Assembly (NCBI GenBank): GCA_019420275.1
Contig: JAHZHN010000008.1
Coordinates: 1 to 64,000 of the forward strand
Direction of reading: 5' to 3'
DNA length: 64,000 nt
Source: Clostridiales bacterium
GTDB taxonomy: Bacteria > Bacillota > Clostridia > Lachnospirales > Lachnospiraceae
A model generated the notes under the pieces. The model was not told the DNA's origin, searched no databases, and saw only the letters and a list, made by a program, of their open reading frames with translations. The position numbers were made by a program, and so were the translations under genes. Shown here piece by piece: positions 44,231 through 53,122 of the stretch; the stretch's first letter is position 1; each line of letters begins with the position of its first letter.

Positions 44231-45706
44231 CTATTCTTTCATCATTTCCTGATAGCATTGATAAATTTTTTGATACTTTTTATATTTTCTCTTATAAAGT
44301 CCCATATTATACGCTCTTGGAGAAAATGTCTTCCTGATCCTTACTGTATGGTCAATGATCCGCTCCATAGAAACATCTTTTCGGTTTCCTGCTGCAGCCA
44401 AAGCAATTCCATATCCTGCTCCCGCCGTACTTTCCATCTGCTGAACTCTGACTCCCAGCACATCAGCCAGCATCTGCATCCACACTTCATTTTTCGAACC
44501 TCCTCCGGTCACTTTCAGTCCGTCCATTTCTTCCTTCGTAAGACACATCACTTCGGCCAGCTGTTTTACCGCCATGCAAATTCCTTCCATGACCGCCAGT
44601 GTCATTTCTTTCCGGGTCGTATCCGTTCCAATTCCCAGGAACGCTCCCCTTAGATTGGGATTTGCATAAATCGTCTTATCCCCTGTCAAATGCGGATAAA
44701 AAATTAAAGGGCTCTCCCCCAGGTGATCGGTATCATCTTGACTGGTTTCGCCGGCAAAATCATCCGTTCCAAGAATCTGTTTTATCCACCATCCAAGACT
44801 GCTTCCCGTTGATTGTATCACACCTTGTACAAGAATAGAAATTTCTTTGCCGTCCATGGAAAAAAGAATATTTTTCCCTTTAGCATGAAAATCTATCTTG
44901 CTTTTCGGCACCATCAATACCCCTGATGTCCCAAGAGATAATACAGGATATTTTTTGGCAAAGCAGCCTGTTGCTATAGCTGCTGCAGGATTGTCGCCGG
45001 TTCCGGTGATTACGCGCACGTTCTCACCAAATCCATATTTTTGCCGCCATTTTCCCCGAACTCTTCCTGCTGTTGCTGCCGCTCCTTTGATTGCCGGATA
45101 AATATCCTCCGGGAAATCCAGCAGATGCCGGATTTCCGGAGACCATGTGCCTGTCGTCAGATCAAAGAGTGAGGAAGTCGATGCTTCACAATAATCAGTC
45201 TGCATCGTACCCGTCAGACAATATACAATATAATCTGGTCCAATGAGAAATTTTTTTATTTTATGAAAGCTGTCAGGTTCATTTTCTTTCAGCCACAGCA
45301 GATTGACTGCCGGACTTCCTGTTGAAATAATATTGGCAACATGAGATGCCTCAGGCAGACGCCTGATTTTTTCTTTCAGATTTGACACCATATCCTTTGT
45401 TCTGGTATCATTCCACATGAGAGCAGGACGTATTGATTCACCATTTTCATCCAAAAATACCACTGTGTGCATCTGTCCTGTCACTCCGATGGCTTCAACT
45501 TCTTGAGGATCGCACCCCTCAAGAAGCTGTTCCATTGCCTCATCGGCTCCCTTCATCCAGACTTCAGGATTGATCTGTTTCCATCCTGGTTTCGGCTCTT
45601 CTATGACATACTCTCTGCTTGATTCTCCGATTATTTTCCCGTTTTCATCCATCAGAGTGACTTTTGCCGAAGAAGTCCCGATATCAATTCCAATATAGTA
45701 TTTCAT
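44231..45706 (-). CDS. FGGY-family carbohydrate kinase (xylulokinase-like)
   Basis: A 491-residue FGGY kinase with both actin-like ATPase halves. GIDIGTSSAKVTLMDENG starts domain I; VTGQMHTVVFLD resembles the GQMHG sugar-binding motif of xylulokinases; TGTGDNPAAAIATG and TGGGSKNEVWMQMLADVLG mark domain II. Phosphorylates a ketose, gluconate or polyol; the substrate is not certain. It begins 3 bases after the dehydrogenase stop, so it belongs to cluster 2, suggesting the pathway also handles an unphosphorylated sugar. Confidence 0.9.
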   Translation of the reverse strand: MKYYIGIDIGTSSAKVTLMDENGKIIGESSREYVIEEPKPGWKQINPEVWMKGADEAMEQLLEGCDPQEVEAIGVTGQMHTVVFLDENGESIRPALMWNDTRTKDMVSNLKEKIRRLPEASHVANIISTGSPAVNLLWLKENEPDSFHKIKKFLIGPDYIVYCLTGTMQTDYCEASTSSLFDLTTGTWSPEIRHLLDFPEDIYPAIKGAAATAGRVRGKWRQKYGFGENVRVITGTGDNPAAAIATGCFAKKYPVLSLGTSGVLMVPKSKIDFHAKGKNILFSMDGKEISILVQGVIQSTGSSLGWWIKQILGTDDFAGETSQDDTDHLGESPLIFYPHLTGDKTIYANPNLRGAFLGIGTDTTRKEMTLAVMEGICMAVKQLAEVMCLTKEEMDGLKVTGGGSKNEVWMQMLADVLGVRVQQMESTAGAGYGIALAAAGNRKDVSMERIIDHTVRIRKTFSPRAYNMGLYKRKYKKYQKIYQCYQEMMKE

Positions 45707-45709
45707 TGG

Positions 45710-46756
45710 CTATTCTCCAAATTTTAAAATCACTTTATACGTATCTGGTCTTGACGCAGTTTCTATTGCTTTGTTAAAGTCTGCATAATCATAAATGGCC
45801 TCTGTCAGTACAGATGGATCCACTAACCCTTTCCCGATCATTTCTACTGCCTGATGGAAAGATTTGATCGTCGGACTTACCGCTCCCGTGATCGTCTTCT
45901 GATAAGAATGGATTGCCCCCATATCTACCGGTACCGGATCATTCGGATGCATGGAACTGAACATTACGGTGGTCCCTGTTTTTGCTGTCATATCAACTGC
46001 CTGGGCTGCAACAGCCGGAATGGCTGTTGTATTAAACACCGTCAGCGCTCCTCTTCCGTCCGTTAATTTTTTAATTTCTTCGACCGGATCTGTTTGTACA
46101 GGATTGATAACATCATCACATCCAAGCTTTTTTGCCCTTTCTCTTCTTTCTTCCAACGGCTCACTTAAGATAACTCTGGCTCCTTTCATCTTGGCCAGGA
46201 TGACATGGAGAAGTCCCATGGTTCCTCCTCCAATAACTGCCACATCATCACCAAACTGGATATTGGTACGGTTGATACTGTTGGCAACACAGGCAAGTGG
46301 TTCTGTAAACGCCATTTTCTCGAAGGATGTTTCCTCTGGATAAATGAATAAATCTTCTGCCTTTGCAGCAACGAATTCCGCAAATCCGCCGTATCCGGAC
46401 AATCCGTCTGGATTATGAAAAATCTTGCTCTTTGGATGCTCTTCACAGATATTTTCTTCTCCATGTTTGCAGTAATAACATTCTTTACAGTCGTCAATAA
46501 TATACTGCACAACTTTCTGTCCTTCATGGAATCGTTCTTTATTCACTGCGCTTCCCATTTTTTCTATGACACCGCAGTACTCATGTCCGCCAATTCTCGG
46601 ATAGCTGTAGCTGCAGTCTCCGTTAAAGTCTCTTACATCATTGGTACAGATGCCTGAAGTTTTGATCCGGATCAGCACTTCGTCTTCTTTGATTTCCGGA
46701 ATATCAATGTCTTTGATAGAAAAATCCTTTGGACGATTTAATATAATTGCTTTCAT
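45710..46756 (-). CDS. Zinc-dependent medium-chain polyol dehydrogenase (PTS cluster 2)
   Basis: A 348-residue MDR enzyme, exactly the length of its cluster 1 counterpart. Catalytic zinc ligands are in SGICTNDVRDF and GGHEYCG, structural cysteines in CKECYCKHGEENIC-like sequence (CKECYYCKHGEENIC), and the cofactor loop is VIGGGTMG. Probably oxidises a phosphorylated or free polyol derived from the PTS substrate. It lies between IID and the kinase gene. Confidence 0.9.
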   Translation of the reverse strand: MKAIILNRPKDFSIKDIDIPEIKEDEVLIRIKTSGICTNDVRDFNGDCSYSYPRIGGHEYCGVIEKMGSAVNKERFHEGQKVVQYIIDDCKECYYCKHGEENICEEHPKSKIFHNPDGLSGYGGFAEFVAAKAEDLFIYPEETSFEKMAFTEPLACVANSINRTNIQFGDDVAVIGGGTMGLLHVILAKMKGARVILSEPLEERRERAKKLGCDDVINPVQTDPVEEIKKLTDGRGALTVFNTTAIPAVAAQAVDMTAKTGTTVMFSSMHPNDPVPVDMGAIHSYQKTITGAVSPTIKSFHQAVEMIGKGLVDPSVLTEAIYDYADFNKAIETASRPDTYKVILKFGE

Positions 46757-46777
46757 CTTTTCTCACTCTTTCTTTTA

Positions 46778-47623
46778 TCATGATGGATATGCTAAAATTC
46801 CTGTAACTCCGCCTACAATACCAATTACAATAATCAGACCAATGACCTTCAGAGATGACCATCTTCTCTTATTCAAAAGATAATACACAAGCATTGTCAC
46901 TGCCAATGGAAGAATTTTCGGACACACGGCATCTAAGAAGCTTTCCTGAATACTGTATGTACTTGTTGAACTTACAATTTCAATTCCGCAAACTGCTGTT
47001 ACATAATTTACGATCAGGCCTCCCATAACCATGCAGCCCATAATAGATGCTCCTTTGATCAGCTTGTTTAAGATTCCTTTCTCCAGGAAATCCATGATCG
47101 CTTCACTTCCGGCCTTATAACCAAACATGAAATTCCAATAGCTTAATGCATAAGCGGCAACGATGATTACAACAGCATAAATAATTGCACCCCATATGTT
47201 CCCATCGCCGGAACGGGTTAAGTCAATACATACTGCCAGTAAAATAGGGATGACAACGCCCTGCCAAATGGTATCTCCCATACCTGCTAATGGTCCCATC
47301 AAAGATGTTTTCAGGTTTGTAATAAAATCGCCGGGTATCTCTTCACCCATGGCTTTTTGCTCTTCTAAAGCGATGGCCATACCAAGGATACATGCTCCAA
47401 ATTCGATATGTACGTTAAAGAATTCGATTTCACGTCTCATGACTTCTTTTCTTTTGGAAGGATTATCTTTGTAGAAGAAATTGATAACTGCTGAAAACAT
47501 ATGGGCAACAACCTGTCCCATCATTCTTTCATAGTTGTAACATGTCTGCGGGAACGTTTCCCAAATCAGCCAGGCTTTGATCAGGGCGCCTCTTGGGATT
47601 AAGCTTTTCTTATTATTTTCCAT
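46778..47623 (-). CDS. PTS mannose-family IID component (cluster 2)
   Basis: IID membrane component starting MENNKKSLIPRGALIKAWL with the LIWETFPQTCYNYERMMG signature and GDTIWQGVVIPILLAV segment, then C-terminal helices. The start at 47623 follows GAGGAGGATGATTAAG, which is made of the last IIC codons; a longer frame to 47656 is unlikely. Same coupled IIC-IID arrangement as cluster 1. Confidence 0.95.
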   Translation of the reverse strand: MENNKKSLIPRGALIKAWLIWETFPQTCYNYERMMGQVVAHMFSAVINFFYKDNPSKRKEVMRREIEFFNVHIEFGACILGMAIALEEQKAMGEEIPGDFITNLKTSLMGPLAGMGDTIWQGVVIPILLAVCIDLTRSGDGNIWGAIIYAVVIIVAAYALSYWNFMFGYKAGSEAIMDFLEKGILNKLIKGASIMGCMVMGGLIVNYVTAVCGIEIVSSTSTYSIQESFLDAVCPKILPLAVTMLVYYLLNKRRWSSLKVIGLIIVIGIVGGVTGILAYPS

Positions 47624-47624
47624 C

Positions 47625-48416
47625 TTAATCATCCTCCTCGTCATCTTCATCATCATAAGCTGCTGCTACGGCTCCCTCATTGGCAGATGTCATCTGTACG
47701 TAGACAATTGCTACGATCAAAGCAATGATACCTAATGTCAAAAGCGGAAGGCCGGAATATACGGCTAATAAAAATCCTGCAAATAGGAAAATCCTGGATT
47801 CTCCTTTAAAAATGTACTGCAGTGTAATTGCAATTCCGAGCGCAGGCATCAGACCGCCAATGATCTGGAATACAGTCAGAACCTTTCCACTTAACAGATT
47901 GATAATTCCCTGAATGTAATTTGCCCCGAAATATGCAGCAAAAGCACAAGGGATTGCCGTCATGCAAAAACACATAATCTGCGGGAACAGCACATTAGCC
48001 CTCCATATTTTGTGATATTCCTCTTTCTCAATGTAATTATCCGCAATATGTACGAAGAATGAATCGAACGTCATACGTCCTGCCCATACAATCGTACCAA
48101 GAATTCCTATCGGAACTGCCAATGCCAGAGCTGTATCCGTATCCAGTCCTCCTGCAATCGCATAAGCGGTTCCTAAAATTCCTGCCAGTGCCATATCTGC
48201 CGGCATGCTTCCTCCTGCTGACATAAATCCAAGATAAACCAGATTGATCGTTGCTCCAATGACAGCTCCCTGTATCGGATGCCCCAGAATCAATCCTGTT
48301 ACCAATCCACACACCAGCGGTCTCTGCAGCGACCAGAGCCCTACAAAAGGCAGGTTTCCAACTGCCAGCCAGTAAACAATGCCGCAAAGGACTGCTTGTA
48401 CAATGCTGATTTCCAT
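47625..48416 (-). CDS. PTS mannose-family IIC component (cluster 2)
   Basis: A 263-residue hydrophobic IIC starting MEISIVQAVLCGIVYWLAVG, with GHPIQGAVIGATINLVYLGF and multiple membrane helices, ending in an acidic tail (DDEDDEEDD) like the cluster 1 IIC. It forms the transport channel with IID. GGAGGAGAGATAT precedes the ATG. Confidence 0.95.
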   Translation of the reverse strand: MEISIVQAVLCGIVYWLAVGNLPFVGLWSLQRPLVCGLVTGLILGHPIQGAVIGATINLVYLGFMSAGGSMPADMALAGILGTAYAIAGGLDTDTALALAVPIGILGTIVWAGRMTFDSFFVHIADNYIEKEEYHKIWRANVLFPQIMCFCMTAIPCAFAAYFGANYIQGIINLLSGKVLTVFQIIGGLMPALGIAITLQYIFKGESRIFLFAGFLLAVYSGLPLLTLGIIALIVAIVYVQMTSANEGAVAAAYDDEDDEEDD

Positions 48417-48431
48417 ATATCTCTCCTCCTT

Positions 48432-48917
48432 TTACTTATCAACATAACCTGATGCTTCTATCACCTGCTGTTCCGGAACCAGCTGATAATATACATGAAC
48501 ATTTTTTTCCATAAGATTCTTAATCGATGTGATTTCATCAGGAGAACATGCTACATTTTTAATAAATGGTGTTCTTTCTCCTCTAATCCCCATGCCGCCA
48601 AGATTGACATCTGTAAGCTCCAGACCAAGATCCGTCATACGGTCATAAGTAATCGGTGTCTTTGTAAGGACCATAACACGCTCTCCCGGTTCTTTTGGAT
48701 CCTTTTTCAGCACTTCCGCCCCTTTCTCGGTTCCGTATACGTTTACTTTTACTCCGTTCGGCGCAAGAGCCTTAATGACACGTTTATTAAATTTGTCTGC
48801 TGCTACCTCATCATCTACTACAATGATTCTGTTTACATTCAGACTCGGTGTCCAGACAGAGACAACCTCTCCGTGGATCAGGCGGTCATCTACTCTTGCC
48901 AATACGATGTTTTTCAT
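48432..48917 (-). CDS. PTS mannose-family IIB component (cluster 2)
   Basis: A 161-residue IIB with the phospho-His in ARVDDRLIHGEV (His15) and VNLGGMGIRGERT. It overlaps the IIA stop by 4 bases, showing translational coupling of separate IIA and IIB proteins, which are fused in ManX of other species. Confidence 0.95.
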   Translation of the reverse strand: MKNIVLARVDDRLIHGEVVSVWTPSLNVNRIIVVDDEVAADKFNKRVIKALAPNGVKVNVYGTEKGAEVLKKDPKEPGERVMVLTKTPITYDRMTDLGLELTDVNLGGMGIRGERTPFIKNVACSPDEITSIKNLMEKNVHVYYQLVPEQQVIEASGYVDK

Positions 48918-49333
48918 TCCTCATCCTCCTCACTTTTTTCTTCAAATAACAGATTGACATATTTAATCGTGTCAGGCGCAGCTTTTAATAATCCTTCACA
49001 AATCTGGGCTGCTGTTTTATCCGCATATCTTCCCATCATAACTTCAACTGTCAGCGGAATATTAATTCCTGTTACATGATAAAATTTATGATCCTTCATT
49101 AAGGAAACAACTGCGTTGAATGGGCTTCCATGGAATAAATCTGTCAGAAAAAGAATTTCTTCTCCTTCTGGTGTCTTTTCGATCTCCGCTTCCAGCTTCT
49201 CTGTTAATGATGCAACTGTCTGTTCTGGATACAAGCCGTAAGCTACCACGTTTTTCTGTTCTCCGACCAGCATCTGAACACTCTCGATCAATCCTTTTGA
49301 GAAACTCCCATGAGATACTGCAATGACCTTCAT
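48914..49333 (-). CDS. PTS mannose-family IIA component (cluster 2)
   Basis: A 139-residue IIA starting MKVIAVSHGSFSKG, with the phosphoryl-accepting His8 and a conserved TDLFHGSPFN loop (DLxGGTP variant). First gene of the eight-gene cluster 2 operon (IIA, IIB, IIC, IID, dehydrogenase, kinase, DUF4428, HPr). AAAAGGAGGCGAGATTAAG precedes the ATG. Confidence 0.94.
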   Translation of the reverse strand: MKVIAVSHGSFSKGLIESVQMLVGEQKNVVAYGLYPEQTVASLTEKLEAEIEKTPEGEEILFLTDLFHGSPFNAVVSLMKDHKFYHVTGINIPLTVEVMMGRYADKTAAQICEGLLKAAPDTIKYVNLLFEEKSEEDEE

Positions 49334-49375
49334 CTTAATCTCGCCTCCTTTTCTCCGGTCGTTTATCGTACTTTG

Positions 49376-49559
49376 AGTATAGCATGCGAAAATGTACTTT
49401 TTTCACAGACATTTGCGTAAACATTCCCGCATTTTCTGTTAATCAGCTACATGATTGATTACGCAGTTCTTTGTGCAGTTTTCGATTTTAAATGGATTCA
49501 TGTTTCATTATTTTTTGCGCAATAAATGAAATTTCCTAAAGTCTTTTCATTGCTATAAT
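49376..49559. promoter_or_regulatory. Divergent control region of PTS cluster 2
   Basis: An extended -10 for the minus operon (TGC-TATACT, 49376-49381) and one for the plus aldolase gene (TGC-TATAAT, 49554-49559), neither with a good -35 box, which hints at activator dependence. Three similar motifs lie between: TTGCGTAA (49413-49420), TTACGCAG (49459-49466) and the palindrome TTGCGCAA (49515-49522). They may be regulator sites. The cluster 1 operator is absent. Confidence 0.45.
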
Positions 49560-49625
49560 AAAGGCAAGCTTGGTACGTACAGGCAAAGAAAAATGTAAAT
49601 TCAGAATTGTATTTTAAATTAAGAT

Positions 49626-49669
49626 AGGAGGCAGCAGAAGCTTTTTACGGCTTCTGCAATACTAATATG
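49626..49669 (+). promoter_or_regulatory. Ribosome binding site split from its start codon by a hairpin
   Basis: AGGAGG at 49626-49631 is 35 bases before the ATG at 49667. Between them is a perfect 8-bp hairpin, GCAGAAGC/GCTTCTGC (49634-49657). Folded, the hairpin brings the two to an effective spacing of about 11 bases. The ATG is supported by the conserved aldolase N-terminus. Confidence 0.6.
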
Positions 49670-50500
49670 AAAATTGTAAATGGTTTTGACCTTATGGACT
49701 ATGCCGCCGCTCATCACTATATGCTGCCGGCATTTAATACAACAAACCTTGAAATGACTTACGCGATTGCGCAAGGACTAAATCAGGCCGATCTTCCTGG
49801 ATACATTCAGATTTCATCCAATAATTTAAGACTGTCTGATCCTGAGACAATCGTATATCTTACAAAGAAAGCTTTAAAAGACAGCAATGTTCCGATTGCA
49901 CTTCACTTAGACCATGGAAAAACATATGAAGATGTAAAGGCATGCGTCAATGCCGGATTTACTTCTATCATGATTGACGCGTCCCATCTGGATTTTGAAG
50001 ATAATATAAAAGAAGTGAAAAAAGCCGTTGACTACTGCCACTTTTACGGAGTTCCGGTAGAAGCAGAACTTGGATGCCTTCAGGGAAAAGAAGAAGACAT
50101 CGTAAACGAGGCGGATGCCAAAACAGATCCCGACATGGTACAGGATTTTGTAAAACAGACTGGCTGCGACCTTCTCGCGGTCGCTGTAGGAAATGTTCAC
50201 GGACTGGATATTGAGCCGAAAGTAGATCTTCCATTGTTAAAGAAAATTTCCAAGATTTCACCGGTTCCACTTGTGATGCACGGCGGTTCCGGAATTCCGT
50301 TTGAAACAATCCAGGAAGCAAGAAATTATAATCTTTTAAAGGTAAATTATGGATCTGATTTAAGAAAAGCATTTGTTTCTACTTTTGGAAAAGCTTATGA
50401 GAAAAATCACAACACATGCAGTGTCATCGAATTGAGTTTAGAGGCCGTTGAAAATGTAAGCAAAACTGCTGCTGATCTGGTAACGATCATTAACCAATAA
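49667..50500 (+). CDS. Class II ketose-bisphosphate aldolase (cluster 2)
   Basis: A 277-residue class II aldolase with zinc and substrate motifs HLDHGKTYEDV, IDASHLDFEDNIKEVKKAV, EAELGCLQG, GNVHGLD and VMHGGSGIP. Related to the cluster 1 aldolase but shorter and lacking its insertion after the EAELG motif. It probably cleaves the ketose phosphate produced by the divergent PTS-dehydrogenase-kinase operon. Its mRNA has the unusual hairpin ribosome binding site. A strong terminator follows. Confidence 0.93.
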   Translation: MKIVNGFDLMDYAAAHHYMLPAFNTTNLEMTYAIAQGLNQADLPGYIQISSNNLRLSDPETIVYLTKKALKDSNVPIALHLDHGKTYEDVKACVNAGFTSIMIDASHLDFEDNIKEVKKAVDYCHFYGVPVEAELGCLQGKEEDIVNEADAKTDPDMVQDFVKQTGCDLLAVAVGNVHGLDIEPKVDLPLLKKISKISPVPLVMHGGSGIPFETIQEARNYNLLKVNYGSDLRKAFVSTFGKAYEKNHNTCSVIELSLEAVENVSKTAADLVTIINQ

Positions 50501-50533
50501 TAAATAACTTGTTCATCCTCTCTTTTTTATCAT

Positions 50534-50576
50534 AACAAATCCCGGCCGAATGCTCCATTTCGGCCGGGATTTGTTT
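50534..50576. terminator. Bidirectional terminator after the cluster 2 aldolase
   Basis: A 17-bp inverted repeat (AACAAATCCCGGCCGAA and complement) with T-runs, between the convergent aldolase gene and broken lipoprotein gene. Confidence 0.92.
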
Positions 50577-50597
50577 ATACGTTCTTGCGTTTTTTAC

Positions 50598-51273
50598 TTA
50601 ATCTACAGGAATTCCAGCAGTACCCACAGAGTCAAGGATAAATCCCGGATGACTGCTGTCTTTGATTCTCGTTTTAAAACTGCCATATCCCATAAACTGC
50701 ATATCATAAATTGGCTGAACCGTTAGATCCACAGCCAGTTTGCTGTTAATTTCTACACCATTGAGTCCACTTTCATCATCTGTATATCTGATGGTTTCTT
50801 CTGCGGTGACATTTCCAGAATTATCACTGTAAATGTGCAGATTAACAGGCTGCGGCTCTTTGTCAACCCCCTTCTTTGCTCTGGATTCCATTTCAAGATC
50901 TTTCACAATTTTGATGATCTCATCGTCAGACATATCATTGTTAATCATAGAAAACTTAAACATTTCTACATTATTATAGACTGTTGCATTTCCCTTGCCG
51001 TCAAAAACAAAGATTGCCTGTACAAAAGAATCTTTTGCAAAACTTCTGTTGTCACTAATGCCAAACCAGATGCTTTTTTGATGAAATGCTTCTGATGCCG
51101 GAATTGACTCCTTTGCTGCTGCGGTGCTGGCTGTAGCTGCACCGGACGTTGTGCCGGCAGAAGCAGAAGTTCCTAAACTCTCACTGCTTTAATCCGAAGC
51201 TGCTGCAGCACTTTCCACATGCCGTCATGGCAGCTGCAGCTGCTATCAACAGCACAAATAAAAGTTTTTTCAT
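50598..51273 (-). pseudogene. Broken lipoprotein gene
   Basis: The gene starts MKKLLFVLLIAAAAAMTACG at 51273 after AAAGAGGAAAAGT: a clear lipoprotein signal with an MTAC lipobox. Just after it the frame is lost and runs into TGA at 51181. The original frame continues one base over with an Ala/Ser-rich linker, but contains a TAA at 51189-51191, then reads on through about 195 residues to 50598 (ending DSVGTAGIPVD). Two lesions, a frameshift and a stop, mark it as a pseudogene unless they are sequencing errors. Function of the parent is unknown. Confidence 0.8.
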
Positions 51274-51370
51274 ACTTTTCCTCTTTGTACACAAATGATG
51301 TATATCCGTCAATTTTATTGTATAATACTCATCATCTAATGTACAGAAATATCATAAAATCTATGCTTTT

Positions 51371-53122
51371 TTAGGCAGGAGCGAACTGACTCTGATACAG
51401 TTCAGCATAAAATCCCTTTCGGGCAAGAAGTTCCTCATGAGTTCCCTGTTCGATAATTATTCCGTCTTTCATAACCAGGATTACATCCGCCTCCCGAATT
51501 GTAGACAGTCGGTGCGCCACAATAAAACTGGTCCTTCCCTCCATCATCTTTCCAAAGGCATTCTGAATGCGAATTTCCGTCATGGTATCTATGGATGACG
51601 TCGCCTCATCCAGGATCAGCATCGGCGGCAGATTCAGCATGACCCTTGCAATACAAAGCAGCTGTTTTTGTCCCTGAGACAAACTCCCTCCGTCTTCTCC
51701 CAGGACAGTATCATACTGCTGGGGCATCTTTATAATAAAATTATGGGCATGAGCCTCTTTTGCGGCCTGTATGATCTCTTCATCTGTGGCATCTGGTTTT
51801 CCATAGGCAATATTTTCCCGGATTGTAGCATTTTTCAGCCATGTTTCCTGGAGCACCATTCCAAAATTGGATCGGAGACTTTGCCGGGTAACATTCCGAA
51901 TCTCGTGATCATCTACATAAATATTTCCGCCGGTCACATCATAAAACCGCATCAAAAGATTGATCAGCGTTGTTTTTCCACATCCAGTAGGCCCGACGAT
52001 CGCAATCCTCTGTCCCGGCTGTGCCAATAGATTCAAATGTTCCATAAATTTCTGATCCGGCCGGTAAGAAAACGCCACATCAGAAAGCTCTACTTTTCCA
52101 TGGATTTTCGTTAGTTTTTCGGCCTCCTGAGAATCCTCTGCTTCCGGCTCTTCGTCCAGAAATCGAAAAACTCTTGCCGCAGATGCCAGAGAATTCTGAA
52201 ACTCTGTAATCACTCCTGTAATCTCATTAAACGGTTTGGTATACTGATTTGTATAGCTCAAAAAACTAGTCAGACGTCCAACTGTTAAGCCTCCTCCAAT
52301 TACCGTAAAGCATCCTGCCAGTGTCACACCAGCATAAATGATTGAATACATGATTCTTGTTGCCGGATTGGTTAAAGAAGAAAAAAAGGTAGCCCTCAGG
52401 CTGTAGCCTGCCAGCCGTTCATTGATCTCCTCAAATCTCTCCTGTGCCTTCTTCTGGTATCCAAATGCCTCCACAACTTTCAGATTTCCCAGCATCTCAT
52501 CCGTAAGGCTGGTCAGTTCTCCTCTCGTTTCCGACTGCTTTTTAAACATCTGAAACGTATTTTTTGAAATAAACCCAGCGATTGCGAAAGACAGCGGGCT
52601 TAACACTACAACAACTAATGTGATCAGAGGATGAATCGTCAGCATAAATACAATCGTTCCAACAATCGTCAAAACACCTGTAAACAGCTGGGTAAATCCC
52701 ATCAGAAGACCATCTGAAAACTGTTCTACATCCGTAATGATACGGCTGATCAAATCTCCGGAAGGGTGACCATCCACATAGGATACCGGCACACGATGGA
52801 GATGGTGAAACGCCTGTACTCTCAGATCCTGAACAATCCGGTAAGTGATCATATTATTTACATGATTCATGAGCCACTGGGCTGCTGCTGTAACTGTAAT
52901 TGCTGCAATAATCCATCCGATCAGTTTTCCCAGGGTTCCAAAATCCACATTTCCCTTTCCAACAATATGATCCACTGCGTTTCCCGTAAGAATCGGAACA
53001 TAAAGGGTAAGGCCAACTGTGATGACCGCCAGTCCCAGCGATAACACCACCAGAGGAGTGTATGGATGAATGCACAAAAGAATCCTTTTTAATACTTCCT
53101 TGTTTTCTTTCTTACTTCGCAT
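51371..53122 (-). CDS. ABC exporter half-transporter with canonical catalytic Glu (second gene of pair)
   Basis: A 583-residue six-helix membrane domain fused to a nucleotide-binding domain, multidrug/lipid exporter type (MdlB-like). Walker A is GPTGCGKTT, Walker B MLILDEATSS with catalytic Glu, but the signature reads LSQGQ instead of LSGGQ. It overlaps the partner gene by 11 bases. The altered signature pairs with the partner's altered Walker B, giving one degenerate and one active ATP site, as in BmrCD and TM287/288. Substrate unknown. Confidence 0.94.
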   Translation of the reverse strand: MRSKKENKEVLKRILLCIHPYTPLVVLSLGLAVITVGLTLYVPILTGNAVDHIVGKGNVDFGTLGKLIGWIIAAITVTAAAQWLMNHVNNMITYRIVQDLRVQAFHHLHRVPVSYVDGHPSGDLISRIITDVEQFSDGLLMGFTQLFTGVLTIVGTIVFMLTIHPLITLVVVVLSPLSFAIAGFISKNTFQMFKKQSETRGELTSLTDEMLGNLKVVEAFGYQKKAQERFEEINERLAGYSLRATFFSSLTNPATRIMYSIIYAGVTLAGCFTVIGGGLTVGRLTSFLSYTNQYTKPFNEITGVITEFQNSLASAARVFRFLDEEPEAEDSQEAEKLTKIHGKVELSDVAFSYRPDQKFMEHLNLLAQPGQRIAIVGPTGCGKTTLINLLMRFYDVTGGNIYVDDHEIRNVTRQSLRSNFGMVLQETWLKNATIRENIAYGKPDATDEEIIQAAKEAHAHNFIIKMPQQYDTVLGEDGGSLSQGQKQLLCIARVMLNLPPMLILDEATSSIDTMTEIRIQNAFGKMMEGRTSFIVAHRLSTIREADVILVMKDGIIIEQGTHEELLARKGFYAELYQSQFAPA

